Assembly (NCBI GenBank): GCA_008921705.1
Contig: VFFE01007859.1
Coordinates: 2,656,266-2,720,265, forward strand
From: Burhinus oedicnemus
Taxonomy: Eukaryota; Chordata; Aves; Charadriiformes; Burhinidae
Direction of reading: 5' to 3'
Length of the DNA: 64,000 nucleotides
Shown piece after piece: positions 34,999-47,155 of the stretch; within the stretch, counting starts at the first letter, position 1; each line of letters starts with the position of its first letter. The notes beneath the pieces were generated by a model. The model worked only from the letters and a program-made list of their open reading frames with translations, was not told where the DNA came from and did no database searches. A program made the translations under genes and the position numbers.

Positions 34999-37441
34999 CA
35001 AATCTAGAGATGTAAGTGACTTACTGGGAGAAATTCTCGTGGCCGTGTCATTATCTCCTTCCTGAGAGGGGACTGCTTTGCATAATTCAGTTCGTTTATT
35101 GCTATTCACTTATGTGTAATTAAATACCCGAGGTGAAGAGGGGAGGGCAGTTGTCAGACCCCGTTATGGGAGGGCTTGGCTCCAACTGATCAAAGATGCC
35201 ATCATTTGGATGGTGTACATTCTGTTAAGGCAACATGATGCTATTCGTCACTCTAACTCTCTTACTTGCTATTCCCTTCTCTAAATATGTTGTCTTTATC
35301 TGAGGGAGCCTGGGGAGCTGTAAATCTCTGAAGAAATTCTCCATATGCTGATGATTTTCAGGGAACTCTGCCATACATAATTTCTGATAGGAATGTTTGA
35401 ATAGAGAATTAATTTGCTTTGCGTCCTTGATTATTCTGTCTTGCAATATGAAGAGTATTGGCATCAGGCTGGAAGTTAAACAAGGCGCTAGTTTCCCTTT
35501 TCTCTCTCTCTGATCTTCACATTCACAATAGGACTGTTGGAGTCAGAAAGCAATGCAGATGAGATGTACAGCGATCACAAAAAATCGGTATTGTGTAGCT
35601 GAAGCAATCTCTTTATTCCAGGAGTTTCTAATGAGTAATGAGACTATGTTTCATATAACTCCTGTTAACATGGCAACATACGAGCCTGCATCCGTCTGCA
35701 AGCAGAGAGGCTTTAATAACACGTGAGTAAATTACCTCAAGCATTTCTCTCTGTGAAACAGCAGACTTCTCTTAGGAGAGATAAAAGGATCCGGCAAGAG
35801 ACCTGTGAATTGCTTAAAAGTGTCATAAAGAGACGAGAGGGATGAATTAATCAAAATCATGACACTTGAAACGATTTAGATTCATGGATTTTTGGTCTAA
35901 AACATATAATCAAATTATAAGAAATCACAGCCCTGGCCATCGACCCTCACCCAGTGAATCCTTTCTCCATAACTTCTGTTTGATTTCTGACCAGTATGTG
36001 TCTTCATTAGGGTGCTGGAGGAGGCAGAGTTTACCACCACTGGGAAACTTGTTCAGCTGTTTGAAGACACATATTTATAATGATAATTATTTTGATTTGC
36101 CTTGTCTTCAGTTTCTGAGCAGTGAATCTTGCTATGTTGCAGTGAAAACCTCTGGTTTTAGTCCTGTAGGTGTTTACGGATTGTACCTCTGCTGAAGCAA
36201 CTATAGCAAATTATTGGCCAAATTCTGTGCACTTTCATTTGGGAAAAGGCTTAAATGAGGACAATGGGGCATCATCTGAGACTACAGCTTGACAAGTGGT
36301 GGCCGTGCATGATACAACTGTCTACAGGCACAGTGCCTTCCTGCATAGTAGTGTTTTGTTGGTGTAGGATTTTGATGCAGGAATTGGGAAGGTCTCTAGA
36401 TAGTAGGTTTGTACCATGTTCTGGTCCTCCAAGGAATGAAAACTCCAGCATTTGTAAGTATTTTAACATTCCTATTCTGATTTATCTTTAATAAATCTTT
36501 CTCTTTTTTTCCTTTTAATTAATTTATTTATTTTTTGTTTTAAAGCAAATGGCTACAGAAGGGCTTAGTTAAATTCTATATTCATCTTTTCCTTAGAATT
36601 TGGAGTACTGCAGAAGTAAATATTTTCTGGGCTTCTCTTATGAGGAGCTCCACAGTCTCTTAAGTAGGAATATAGTGTCACATCTTAGTCTGTCAGACTT
36701 GATTTAGTTTCGAACACTCAGGACAGCAGCTGAAATACAACCACATGCAGATGAACCATAGGTCTTAGCCACATTTGAAGTTTAAACACATGAATCAAAG
36801 TTTATTCAAAGTCAGGGGATGTCAATTTTTGCCATAATTTAGCAAGTAATGTGGCCAACTATATTCAGCAAGTATTACAGCACCTTTAAAGACAAACCAG
36901 CCCATGGATTGCTTTCAAAGGCAGTATAGATTTTGTAAGCAGTACACTAAAATAGATCAGAGTGACCTCTTAGCTATGTTAGAAAATATTTAGATAACAT
37001 TTTAAAGGAGCTGCTGTATTTGGCTATTCATTAAACGTATAAATCTGTGTGATCTGTCTTTGCCCATCTGGAGACTGCAATGTTAATGAGTTAACTGCCT
37101 GAATATAGTCTCTACAGAGTCACTCAGATAATTTGAAGCAGTGTCGTTTCAAACTAAGGATAAATACAGCTTTGTATAAAATGAGTTCTTGTTCCAGTAA
37201 TAATTGCTTGTGTGCTGTGTAAGATGGTCTTGAATCACCCCATCAGACTTACTCCCAGAGCAGTAAGTGATACAGGCTTCCATAAAGGGGCAGTGCATCT
37301 ATGAGTAGATTCACTAGTTTTGTGGGCGTGTTGGCACATGGGATCAATTTACTTTAGCATTCAGAGACTCTTTTTATGGCGGAGAAAGCAGTTAGTGGAA
37401 AAAGAAAATGTACACAATTTAAATTGTGCTTCCATGATCAG
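34999..37441. other. Unannotated AT-rich sequence
   Basis: No gene or repeat recognised. A 109-codon plus frame at 35866-36195 has no family resemblance. The stretch 36500-37400 is AT-rich. Confidence 0.5.
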
Positions 37442-37471
37442 GGTACCAGCAAAACACATTTCCTAATGCAG
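37442..37471 (+). other. Possible 30-nt microexon
   Basis: CCATGATCAG (AG at 37440-37441), then 30 bases with one open frame of ten codons (G-T-S-K-T-H-F-L-M-Q), then a strong donor GCAG followed by GTAAGG at 37472. The length keeps frame, as neuronal microexons do. However, the upstream pyrimidine tract is poor, so the acceptor is weak and a chance donor is more likely. Confidence 0.13.
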
Positions 37472-40185
37472 GTAAGGTAATCTGTGGCTATTTTTACATT
37501 GTTGTTCAAGATAACACTTCACAAGAAATAATTTCTTCCTGTTGAAATGAACTGTTTGTTACTGTGGAACCTATTCTCTGTGCTCGTAACAGGCCTGTTT
37601 TTCTAAGTCTCAAGGTTCAAATATGCAAATCCAGATTCACCAAGGATGCATCTGACCAAAAATAAACATCGACACTCCTGACACTGTGTGTCTTAACCTC
37701 ACTGTCAAAGGGGAATAAGAAGTACTTTAGGGCATGAGATATCTGATCTCTTTGTGGACAAGCAAGGAAAATATTAGTATTTAACATTTTAAATAATGTA
37801 TTAAGAAATTAATGATTTCCTAATAGTAATATTAAAAAAAATCTATTAATTAAGAAAGCAAATCTAACAAATTGGTCATCAGTTGGCATTTAAATCTGGT
37901 CAAGTGAATTGGGTTACCCCAGTTAATCCATAAAGAAGAACTCCTGTACTTCAACATTCTTGGATGGAGGAATCCTATGTAAAGGGAGTTTTGATAGATT
38001 GGGATCTGGCAGGTCAGACAAAGGTAAATTCTTCCCACAACAGAGGGAAGAACTGAAAGTTCTTCCTTGCTGGAAGATATCTTTATAATAAAGATAAAAG
38101 TCAACTATATTCTGGGGATGAGATCTGGCATTGAAACTTAGAAGGCAAGAACAGATACAGTGCCAATTTTCAGCGTAATCAGTGCTGTTTCAGATAGGTG
38201 AACCTCTGTTCTGATATAACCCTGGGCAGCTAGGCAGCAAGAAGATTTCTCCTTCATATTGCTTCTTCCCTTTTAATTGTCAATAATTGCAAAAAATAAA
38301 GAAGGAAATTTCTTGCCTACAAGAATTATGGCTAGAAGAATCTGTTCTTCAAGGTAAACATCTTGAAATACCATGCAAAGTCAATGAAGACAAAATACAG
38401 ATGGTGACTAATGCTTTTCTAGGTTGGAGTCTCTCCAGAAGTCTTGAAATCAAAGCTCATTGCCAGTCAACGTGTGTTATGGCAAAATGCAACTAATAAG
38501 TGAACAAGACAACCAACATATTTAATGTGACAGCACCACTTGGGGCATTTATGTCTGTCTTAAGGGGGTTCAGTCAATATTGGACCAAGCATTTAAATCA
38601 CAGGCAGATCTGCGAAACATTTCCATAACCTGCCAGAATAATGCTTTTGTCTCCATCTGAAAAGCACCCGTTATTGAGCCTAAAGTGAATTAAGCAAAAC
38701 CACTTTCTGTCAAAAGTAACCAAGACTCAAATGGTTTTGTCTGCATGTAACCAAGGCAAGAAAACATTAACCAGCTGGTCCCCATTCAGAGGCATCTGCA
38801 ACCATCTGGAGGGAGCCCCAGACTGCAGTGCAGCGGCTCAGTGCGGGACCAAGCACTCAGTTTGTGCCTGCCAGGATCAACACTCAGTGACTGGAACGTG
38901 TTCAGAACCTCCTTTTAACAATTCTCCAAATACTCTTTACTAGGCATTAATGTAGCCTTATTTCTACAAGCCAAATGGGAGTTGTGTGGCTCTCGCTGGC
39001 AAAGGCTGGTGTTGGGTGGTCCTGCGATGTTGGTGGTCTTGGCACATGGATTTCAGTTCTGGGAAAAAGGGATCTTGGGATCCGTCCTGCACGATGACTG
39101 TTCTTGCTGAGATTGAGTGATTACTGATGTTATGGGGTCAGAAATGAGAGAAATGCCTATTTGTGTTTGCACTTTTCCACTTCCGTGCTCTGGCAGCTTC
39201 ATATTCTCATTGTTGATGTTTCAGGATAGGTCTGTGGTTAACTACAAGTGGCTCCTGTTATCTCTGTCTTCATTAGGGTGATGAAGGTACTTTGCTTTGG
39301 CTTTACTATTTGGTAAAAGTTTTCTAGTTTCTTTTTGGATATGGAGTTTGTTCATCAAATTAGTTAAAATGTGAATCAGGCATTAGCAGATATGTTGAAG
39401 TTCACCCAAACAGGCGTCAAACCGTTCAGCTCAAATAGTGTACGAGATCTGCCTGCTGTCTGATGTGAGTGCATGAAGCCTTAGAGGTGCTGTGCTAACC
39501 CTCAAGCACTTAAAGGACTTTCAATGCATCTTACCATTTATCCTATTGGTTTTGTACCTGTAGTTAAACTGTGGATAGAAAACAGGTGATGAAAGGCACA
39601 ACTTCGTTATTAATGTGCAGTTAATTTTCACGTTACAATGCTTTTTGATATATCCAAAAACGAGCCCTCAAATGTGTCTCTAAAATGTTGGCATGGAGAA
39701 TTGCAAAAAGAATAGTAGTGTCTGGGCCTTATCCGTTACATTAAACAAAATGAATTAGGCTAAATCAGGCCTGAAGAAATTTAGTCCAAATGATTAAACC
39801 TTTACACACTTTGCTGACAAGTTGCTCATATGAGAAACCAATCCCTCTGAATCCAGTGGGGCTGCTTGTAAGAGTAACCAGTTATCCATTGGGCTGAGAG
39901 GTTGTCTTAATTAACCTGACTTTGGAGAGTTTCTGCTTTGTCTGGAAATACAGACCTTTATTTATGTTGCTTTTCTCAGTGAATTAAGAATCTCTGTGTA
40001 TCTTCTGCAAACTCCCTTCTTATTTAATTAAAGAGAGTCGAAAAGATATATTATACACTAAACAGTCATATAGGATGGTAGAATACAATTTTATTCAAGA
40101 ACAAAACCCTGTGCTCAGGTCACTTTACTCAAAAGCAGCTGAATGAACTATAAACTGTTGGGTTTTAATCATTAAATATCCTACT
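37472..40185. other. Unannotated AT-rich sequence
   Basis: No supportable gene or repeat. Frames up to 84 codons look like chance. Several stretches (37750-37860, 39520-39800) are very AT-rich. Confidence 0.5.
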
Positions 40186-40188
40186 TAC

Positions 40189-40229
40189 CTCCTTCCACAT
40201 TCAATTATTCGAGACTTCCATGCGAAGGA
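40189..40229 (-). other. Candidate 41-nt minus-strand exon
   Basis: On the minus strand, an acceptor reading CTATCTTTTATGCAG (complement of 40230-40244) is followed by 41 bases and then a strong donor GGAG followed by GTAAGTAG (complement of 40181-40188). One of the three frames is open (S-F-A-W-K-S-R-I-I-E-C-G-R). It lies in AT-rich sequence rich in homeodomain cores. I do not recognise the peptide, and a chance pairing of splice signals is possible. Confidence 0.22.
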
Positions 40230-40513
40230 CTGCATAAAAGATAGCTATATGAATGTTCTTTTCATTGTGCCACAGATTTTAAGCAGGAAAATGATTGCCC
40301 CTAAACTATTTGTTCTCTTTTGGATTCTTGAGTCATCAACTCAAACTTTCTCTGGTTTTGCGTGTGTTTGAAATAATATGGTACAATTTATCTGTTGTTT
40401 ACAAGGGCTTTTGTAAACCAAATCACTGGACCTCTTAAAAAACCTCCAAAAAGCTTGCTGCAACCTGTAATCATAGAATTCGTATTATAACAGAGTAGGA
40501 TTAATAATGCATG

Positions 40514-40687
40514 TAATTATAATATACAATTTTCTTCAGGCTTTTCTAATTACAAAAAAATTACAGATAACATCAACAGTGTGATTCTGAAATACCTCGC
40601 ATTTATTATGTAGCTCTCTTAATCAATGCTCTGCCACTGGAAATCAAGTCAGAATGTTATTATGGTCTCTCCTTCTGTATTTAATTA
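40514..40687. promoter_or_regulatory. TAATTA-rich candidate enhancer segment
   Basis: Three perfect TAATTA palindromic homeodomain cores at 40514-40519, 40547-40552 and 40682-40687, with further ATTA and TTAAT words and an ATGCATG between them. Such density is typical of developmental non-coding elements bound by paired-like or LIM homeodomain factors, but AT-rich DNA yields TAATTA often. Conservation cannot be judged from one sequence. Confidence 0.28.
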
Positions 40688-43600
40688 CAGCAGTAACTCA
40701 TGGCTCAAAGTCTGAGCAAACACACCGGTGCAGTTTATAGCTTTGAAGAACAGCTATTAATCCTGCCTTCTACCTCCCAGTGCAAACCAATGAAAGCATT
40801 TAAAAAATCTTTATGCCTGAAGATAAACACACGCTTACACGCAGCCTTAAGGTGGGGGTGCAGAGAGCCCAGCTGCTGTGTCTGTTCTGTGCACAGGCAG
40901 TAAAGCATCTACTCCCGAGACGTGATCTCAAGGTGTACAAAGCTCAGAACTTTTTTCCACCCAAACTGAGATATTAACTTGCACCCTTAACATTTGTGAG
41001 AATGATTTCACAATGTCAGCTCCCGTCCATTGGTAGCTTGGAGTCAGGATAGGGCTTTTGCCATACAAGTAGGCTTGCTGAAGATGTTTGCATCTGTGCC
41101 TCTTGTATTGTTTTGGAATCAGATTCCATCATGAATCTCTAACCTGACAATTAGCTGCAAATGGGAATAATGCACTCTTCCAAGAGTTGAATTAGTGTTA
41201 GGAACTGCTTTTAGTTTTGGCAGCAGCCAGGGAGGATGTGTCTCCCTCCAAAGTGGAAACGTGCTCAGCCACATGCTAGCAACTGGGAGGACAGAGCTGC
41301 CAGAGAGGTCTGGGGAAGGGTGAGATGAGGTATGTAGAAGACTGAACGTGAACATGAATGCTTGTTTTTTGAAGATAACTCTTTTTAAGAAAACCTTGTC
41401 ATCCAAAGGAAGAACAGTTAAAGTACCCTACCACTGCCTATGTCTTTCAAAAAAGATTCTAAACCACGATTAAATAAGACGCATTTGTCCTCTCAAGCCA
41501 CCATCTTGAGCACTAGCTTTCTATATGCTCAATATTTTGAGAAAGAGTAAATTGAAACATAACCAACCTGGTTATTTTATTGTGTGGTTTACTTGAACTG
41601 ACCAGGGGTGCAAGGACCCCAGAGTCATCTACTCGCTTTCCCAGCCGGCTGGACAGACTGACAACCATTTGATATGTGTCCTTTGGGAAGCTGTGGGAAG
41701 AAACCAAGGAAACATTTGTACTTGACTGATGTAGCTTACATCCATAATGCAATGTGCTCTGCAAGGTTATCAGAACTAGTCAGAAATGTTTTTTTTTTTA
41801 ACCTAAATATTATTTCACCAGGACCTGCCAATTGTTTGAAGTGGAAAGTACTGGCAGGAAAGTATAAGCTTCAGCAAATTGGTTTCTTTGAAAGACAGTG
41901 ACATTTCAAAATTGGTATTCTGAAATCATCACATACATTGTGGAAACAAAAAGAAATAAAAGATGGGTATTTCACTGAAACTTCTCAAAAATATAGACAT
42001 GAAGTATCGTGACTGACCAGTCTGACTTTTCTGTGTTTTCAGTTTGCTAGCCCGTTCCACATTGCAACACTTTGGCCTTCATGGAGCAAGTTTGTTTGGG
42101 CTTTGTTTTTTTTTAAATTTCTGAGAGTTGTCTGGGACAGCAATTTCTTCCCAAACCTGGTTTCCAACTTATTTTCCAGCAAAGCCAGGGACCCTTCTCA
42201 CCCCAGCAAGCCAGAAAGGAGGGGCTGAAGGCACAGCAGGACTGGGTATAAGACGTCTTGTGTCAAACAGGAGAGGATAAGAGTAGAAAAAGCACTTGGG
42301 TATGAGCTCAGGATAAGTCTGCAGGAAAAACATCCCTTTACTCTCATCTCATCCAACATTAGCCTTTCAAAAGCAAGATCTCTTGTCAAGCATCTAAAAA
42401 GGTGGTGCAAGCTTCCACTGCACTGCCCAGGGAGAGCTGACTGCCCACTCACAGCAATGGGCTCTGCGCTGCCCTTTGTCTCTTTTGGCTACAGGAGGGG
42501 CTCTAGGAAGACTAAATATCGAGGATGTTTAAATGGCATGAAATGAGGTAGTATGAGTGCCTTTGTGCTCTTTCTGCTTGGCAGTCTATTAATCTAAGGA
42601 AAAAGCCTGAGAAAATAAGACTAATTAATCCTAACTACTGTGGACAGTATAATTTAAATTTTTTCTAAGATTGACATTCCTTAAGCTGAAACCTGCCTCA
42701 AAACCCCCTCAGTTCCCATCCCCAGACACGAGAGTATTCGTGTTTTATACAACAAAATACACAGCCACCTGTATTTTCTAAATTTGCTTTCAAACTCATG
42801 ACAGGAACTAAGTCTTACAGGAAACAGGAAATCAATAACTCTACCATATTGCCAGAAAAAGTTGTGGGAAGAGTCTCCTGTACTATGGATTTAATTCATT
42901 CTACTGTCTAGCACTAGGATACAGTGAAAAAAAGCAACCTCCCCTTCCAGCGTTCAAATCTACTGCTGTAGGTAGCTGTGTCCTTGATGGCAATGAACAG
43001 CGGTAGCAACTTGGAGCAGAAGAAACTGGGCTGGAGGAGGAGAGGGCTTCTGGCTGCAGTAGTGTGACACTGACACATGAGGCTTTAATTTCAAAGGAGG
43101 AAGTGGAGCAAAAAGGATTGCAAAATCTGCTTCCATAATGGTCTGTGATTCTGCTTGCTGTGCTTGGTATAACATTTGTGGTTTTGGAGGAAACGTCAGC
43201 TGGTCCTCCTTCGTTCGAAGCAAGATGGGGAGGTGGGTGGAATGCAGCGTTGAAGTGAGAACAGGGAAAAGTGGGGATCCTTGATCTACCAGCAGGGACT
43301 TGAAGAGCACTTTCCTCTCATCTTGACTGAGAAGAAACACTAAAGCACTTTGCACTTTTTTCTTTTTTTTTAAAGGCTGTTGTGTGTTTGCCTGTGAATA
43401 CTGAAAACTTTTCAACATTTGTTTGCAATATGCACATGAAGACTTGCACAGGCCCCAGGTTGCACGTCTGCATGTTCCTAGCAGAACTCAGGCTTGAGTT
43501 GCTTTGTTCCAGGGTATCCCAAAACCACCTGATGAGATGGCTCACAGGCTCCAGGAGGTAATTTGCTCTGGGAACTGAGAGGAGAGCAATCCGTAGAGCA

Positions 43601-45596
43601 TCCTTAGAGCAAAGCAACACAAAAAGAAACTGTTGCGGAGAGTAATTACTCTCTTGTAATCCTCCAGGCTTGCCTTGCCGCAGCATTGTGCTGTGAGTTC
43701 TGTATGAATTTGGAGGTTTCTGTAATTCCCTTTGCCATTCTCTGATGTGGAGGGGAAGGTTGTTTTCATAAGAAGACAATCACTTACCCTTTATTTACTG
43801 TGAAGGATGAGGATGGGGAACTCGGACTCCCAAAGCTTTTCACAGTTGGTTTTGTTGTCTAATTATTCTGCGGAAGAGCTTTTCCCAGCAGCTCAGGGCT
43901 GCGTCTTCTGCAGCAGAGCCTGGGGGACTCCTGCCCTTGCAGAAGGCTTCTCTAGAAGTGAGCGTTATGTGGTGGGATAATACTGCAGCCCACATGCCTT
44001 TTTCACTTTGTTTGTTTATTTATTTTTAATGGCATTATCACATGAATAAAGAAACATGCCTTCCATATCATCTTTCAAAGGCAGATAATTGTGTTGCTGT
44101 TGCGTTCACTATCGACATGTCATGCCCAAATTAATTTATGTATATCTGTCTTTTCCTTCGAAAAGCAGCCCTGCGAAGTTTTCCCAGTTGTTCAGTCAGT
44201 CACAAAACACTGCTGTAAAGCAAGCACTGCTTTATGTTGTCTAAATAGATGTGGCTCCTCTCTTGTTCCCGCTGTCAGTCTTATTGTTTAATTGCTTTGA
44301 ACTTGCAGTGAATTGAAATTCTCCATTCCAAGGAGAAAGAAGGTATTACTTGTAATTAGGATTATTGGACAGTAGCACTTTTCATTCTAAAGTTATTGAG
44401 TTACGATCAGAACATATCCTTTCATTAGTTTAAAATATTCACATCATTATTCTGATATTGTGATTTTTTTTTTTTTTTTAAGTTTAAATAGCAGTCCACT
44501 TAGAACAGCAGAAACACACATGGCTTCTCAGGCTGTATTAAAGTTATGGCTGGCTAAACGTGAGCCTGTGTCACCACTCAGGCTGCAAAAGTGTCCCATT
44601 GTGACAGGTTGCACCAAGGTAAAAAATACACTGTAAGATCAATTATTATGCAGATGTCTGAGACTGAGCTTCTCAAGAGGATTCCACTTGGAGTTGACAC
44701 TGAGCAGGCAATCAGTGTGGCAAACTACATTTCCACCTGTTTATCCCCATCTCCCTGGAATGAAAATGCTCTCCTTCAAAAACCTTTGCGGCACCATTCA
44801 AAATTTTCTACTGGATGAGGAGGTTGTGGACACACCATGACATATAGAAACGGTGCTGGAGAATGTTGTGTGCTACAGCCTGGAGAAAGTCTTCTTCCCC
44901 CCATCTGCTTTTGCATTGCAGGGTTCCAGCGGGATGTTTTCTGTGACCGAGCAGAGGGACAGGCACCACATTTCATCAGCTGCATTTAATCCACGGTGAG
45001 ATTAAGGTAGGCATTGGGCTCATGTGGGTCAGGGAGAGAAACTTTTAAAGGTAGCATAGGAAGCCAGGATGCTGAAAAAAGCTCTTCAAGCAATTTGGAA
45101 GGTATATTTTAAAGTGGTGAGCTTCAAAGTCTAGAAACGATTCGTTGATCTTCCAAAGCCTGTAAACGAGAACAGTGTCTTCAGGATGCAACATATCCAA
45201 ACAATCACAAGAAATCTAAAGGGAGTTGTGAAGCAGCAAAACCCTTAAAAAAGAAAGGAAAAGGGACATAATTCAGACAGTCAGCCCAAACAACAGCATG
45301 GTTGTCTCAGATGTTTTTAGTAGACTTTATACAATAACTTATTAACTCAGAAATAAACTATTTGAATTGCCAACTGAATTCCTGAAAAATGAGGGAGCTG
45401 ATGTTTAAACAAAAAAACAACCCAGAGATGTGGACCTGGAATAAGAAAGATTTTAGTCTGTACAAGTTTCTGAAAAGATCACAGCCTCAAAAACAGAGGA
45501 ACATTTTTAGGTGGAAGGAAGTAATGAAAAACATTCTGAAATGTTTTTGTTGTGGTTTTCTGACCTTTTACCAAGCGCTCCAGGCCTGCATGAAAT
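40688..45596. other. Unannotated sequence with two long minus-strand frames
   Basis: No recognised gene or repeat. Two overlapping minus-strand frames of 153 and 152 codons (43318-43779 and 42960-43418) are the longest non-repeat frames in the window except 31.2 and 59.2 kb. They are in different frames and unlike any family I know. A 16-base poly(T) sits at 44464-44479. A ten-base let-7-seed-like word at 42545 lacks a hairpin partner. Confidence 0.5.
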
Positions 45597-45620
45597 CATA
45601 GAATCACAGAATCACAGAAT
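45597..45620 (-). repeat. CR1 terminal octamer repeats
   Basis: Three tandem copies of the octamer CATAGAAT/CACAGAAT, the complement of the ATTCTRTG repeats that end CR1 elements. CR1 has these repeats in place of poly(A), and they are thought to be where the reverse transcriptase primes. They mark the exact 3' end of the insertion. Confidence 0.95.
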
Positions 45621-45691
45621 GGTTTGGGTTGGAAGGGACCTTAAAGTTCATCTAGTTCCAACCTCCCTGCCATAGGCAGAGACACCTTCCA

Positions 45692-47150
45692 CTAGACCAG
45701 GTTGCTCAAAGCCCCATCCAACCTGGCCTTGCACACCCACAGGGATGGGGCATCCACAACTTCTCTGGGCAACCTGTTCCAGTGTCTCACCACCCTCATA
45801 GTGAAAAATTTCTTCCCAAAATCTAATCTAAATCGACCCTCTTTTAGTTTAAAACCATTATCCCTCGTCCTATTACTACACTCCCTGACAAAGAGTCCCT
45901 CCCTGTCTTTCCCATAGGTCCCCCTTAAGTACTGGAAGGCTGCTATAATGTGTCCCTGGAGCCTTCTCTTCTCCAGGCTGAACAACCCCAACTCTCTCAG
46001 CCTGTCCTTATAGCAGAGGTCCTCCAGCCCTCTGATCATTTTCATGGCCCTCATCTGCACTTGCTACAACAGGTCCATGTCCTTCTTATGTTGGGGACAC
46101 CAAAGCTGGATGCAGTACTGCAGGTGGGATCTCACGAGAGCGGAGTGGAGGAGGAGGATCACCTCCCTTGGTCTGCTGGCCATGCTTCTTTTGATGCAGC
46201 CCAGGATGCAATTGGCTTTCTGGGCTGCAAGTGCACATTGCCAGCTTATGTTGAGCTTCTCATCAACCAACACCTCAAGTCCTTCTCCTCAAGGCTACCC
46301 TCAATCCATTCTCCTCCCAGCCTGTATTTGTGCATGGGATTACCCCGACCCACGTGCAAGACCTTGCACTTGGTCATATTGAACTTCATGAGGTTGGCAC
46401 AGGCACACCTCTCAAGCCTGTCCAGGTCCCTCTGGATGGCATCCCTTCCCTCCAGTGTGTCAATCGCAGCACACAGCTTGGTGTCACCGGCAAACTTGCT
46501 GAGGGTGCACTCAATCCCACTGTCCATGTCGCTGACAAAGAAGTTAAACAGCACCGGTTCCAATACTGACCCCTGAGGAATGCCACTCGTCACTGGTCTC
46601 CACTTGGACATCGAGCTGTTACTGCAACTCTTTGTCTGTGACCATCCAGCCAGTTCCTTGTCCATTGAGTGGTCCACCCGTCAAATCCATGTCTCTCCAA
46701 TTTAGAGACCAAGATGTCATGTGGGATAGTGTCAAATGCCTTGCACAAGTCCAGGTAGGTGTCATCAGTTGCTCTTCCCTTATCCACCAATGCTGTAACC
46801 TTATCGTAGAAGGCCACCAAATTTGTCAGGCATGATTTGCCCTTAGTGAAGCCATGTTGGCTGTCACTAATCACCTCCTTATTTTCTGTGTGCCTTAGCA
46901 TAGTTTCCAGGAGGATCTGTTCCATGATCTTTCCAGGCACAGAGGTGAGACTGACTGGCCTGTAGTTCCATGGGTCTTCCTTTTTTCTCTTTTTAAAAAT
47001 GGGGGTTATGTTTCCCCTTTTCCAGTCAGTGGGAACTTCACTGGACTGCCACAACTTCTCAAATATGATGGATAGTGGCTTAGCAACTTCATCTGTCAGT
47101 TCCCTCAGGACCCACAGATGCATCTCATCAGGTCCCATGGATTTGTGCAC
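45692..47150 (-). pseudogene. CR1 ORF2 reverse transcriptase remnant
   Basis: Four in-frame pieces carry the RT: 47150-46590 (H-K-S-M-G-P-D, then [19 protein letters not shown] and the catalytic Y-L-D-L-C-K-A-F-D), 46677-46246 (G-I-P-Q-G-S-V-L and the F-A-G-D-T-K-L box), 46273-46064 (thumb) and 46060-45692 (C-terminal region with R-E-L-G-L-F-S-L-E-K-R-R-L and H-W-N-R-L-P-R). Frameshifts separate them near 46620, 46255 and 46060. The catalytic F-A-D-D box has Gly for the first Asp (codon at 46486-46488), which alone would abolish polymerisation. It would have copied CR1 RNA in the nucleus. The 208-codon plus-strand frame at 45950-46576 is merely its antisense. Confidence 0.95.
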
Positions 47151-47155
47151 CTTGC

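Larger units (their letters stand above)
45597..47155 (-). mobile_element. CR1 LINE, 5'-truncated, about 1.56 kb
   Basis: The best-preserved retrotransposon in the window. On the minus strand it runs from the middle of the ORF2 reverse transcriptase (47155) through the RT fingers, palm and thumb and the C-terminal region to the 3' UTR and terminal octamers at 45597. The plus strand shows the diagnostic antisense words in order, such as GGTTTGGGTTGGAAGGGACC, ACTAGACCAGGTTGCTCAA and TCTTCTCCAGGCTGAACA. Truncation of the 5' end is the norm for CR1 because of incomplete reverse transcription. I see no obvious target duplication, as expected. The 5' breakpoint is estimated to within about 10 bases. 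Confidence 0.97.

Noticed and set aside
42545..42554. TGAGGTAGTA, matching the first ten bases of let-7 family miRNAs
   Set aside because: The rest of the mature sequence does not match, and no complementary arm to form a precursor hairpin is found within about 80 bases on either side.
45950..46576. Plus-strand 208-codon frame, the longest open frame in the window
   Set aside because: It is the antisense of the CR1 reverse transcriptase at 45692-47150 and has no independent support.
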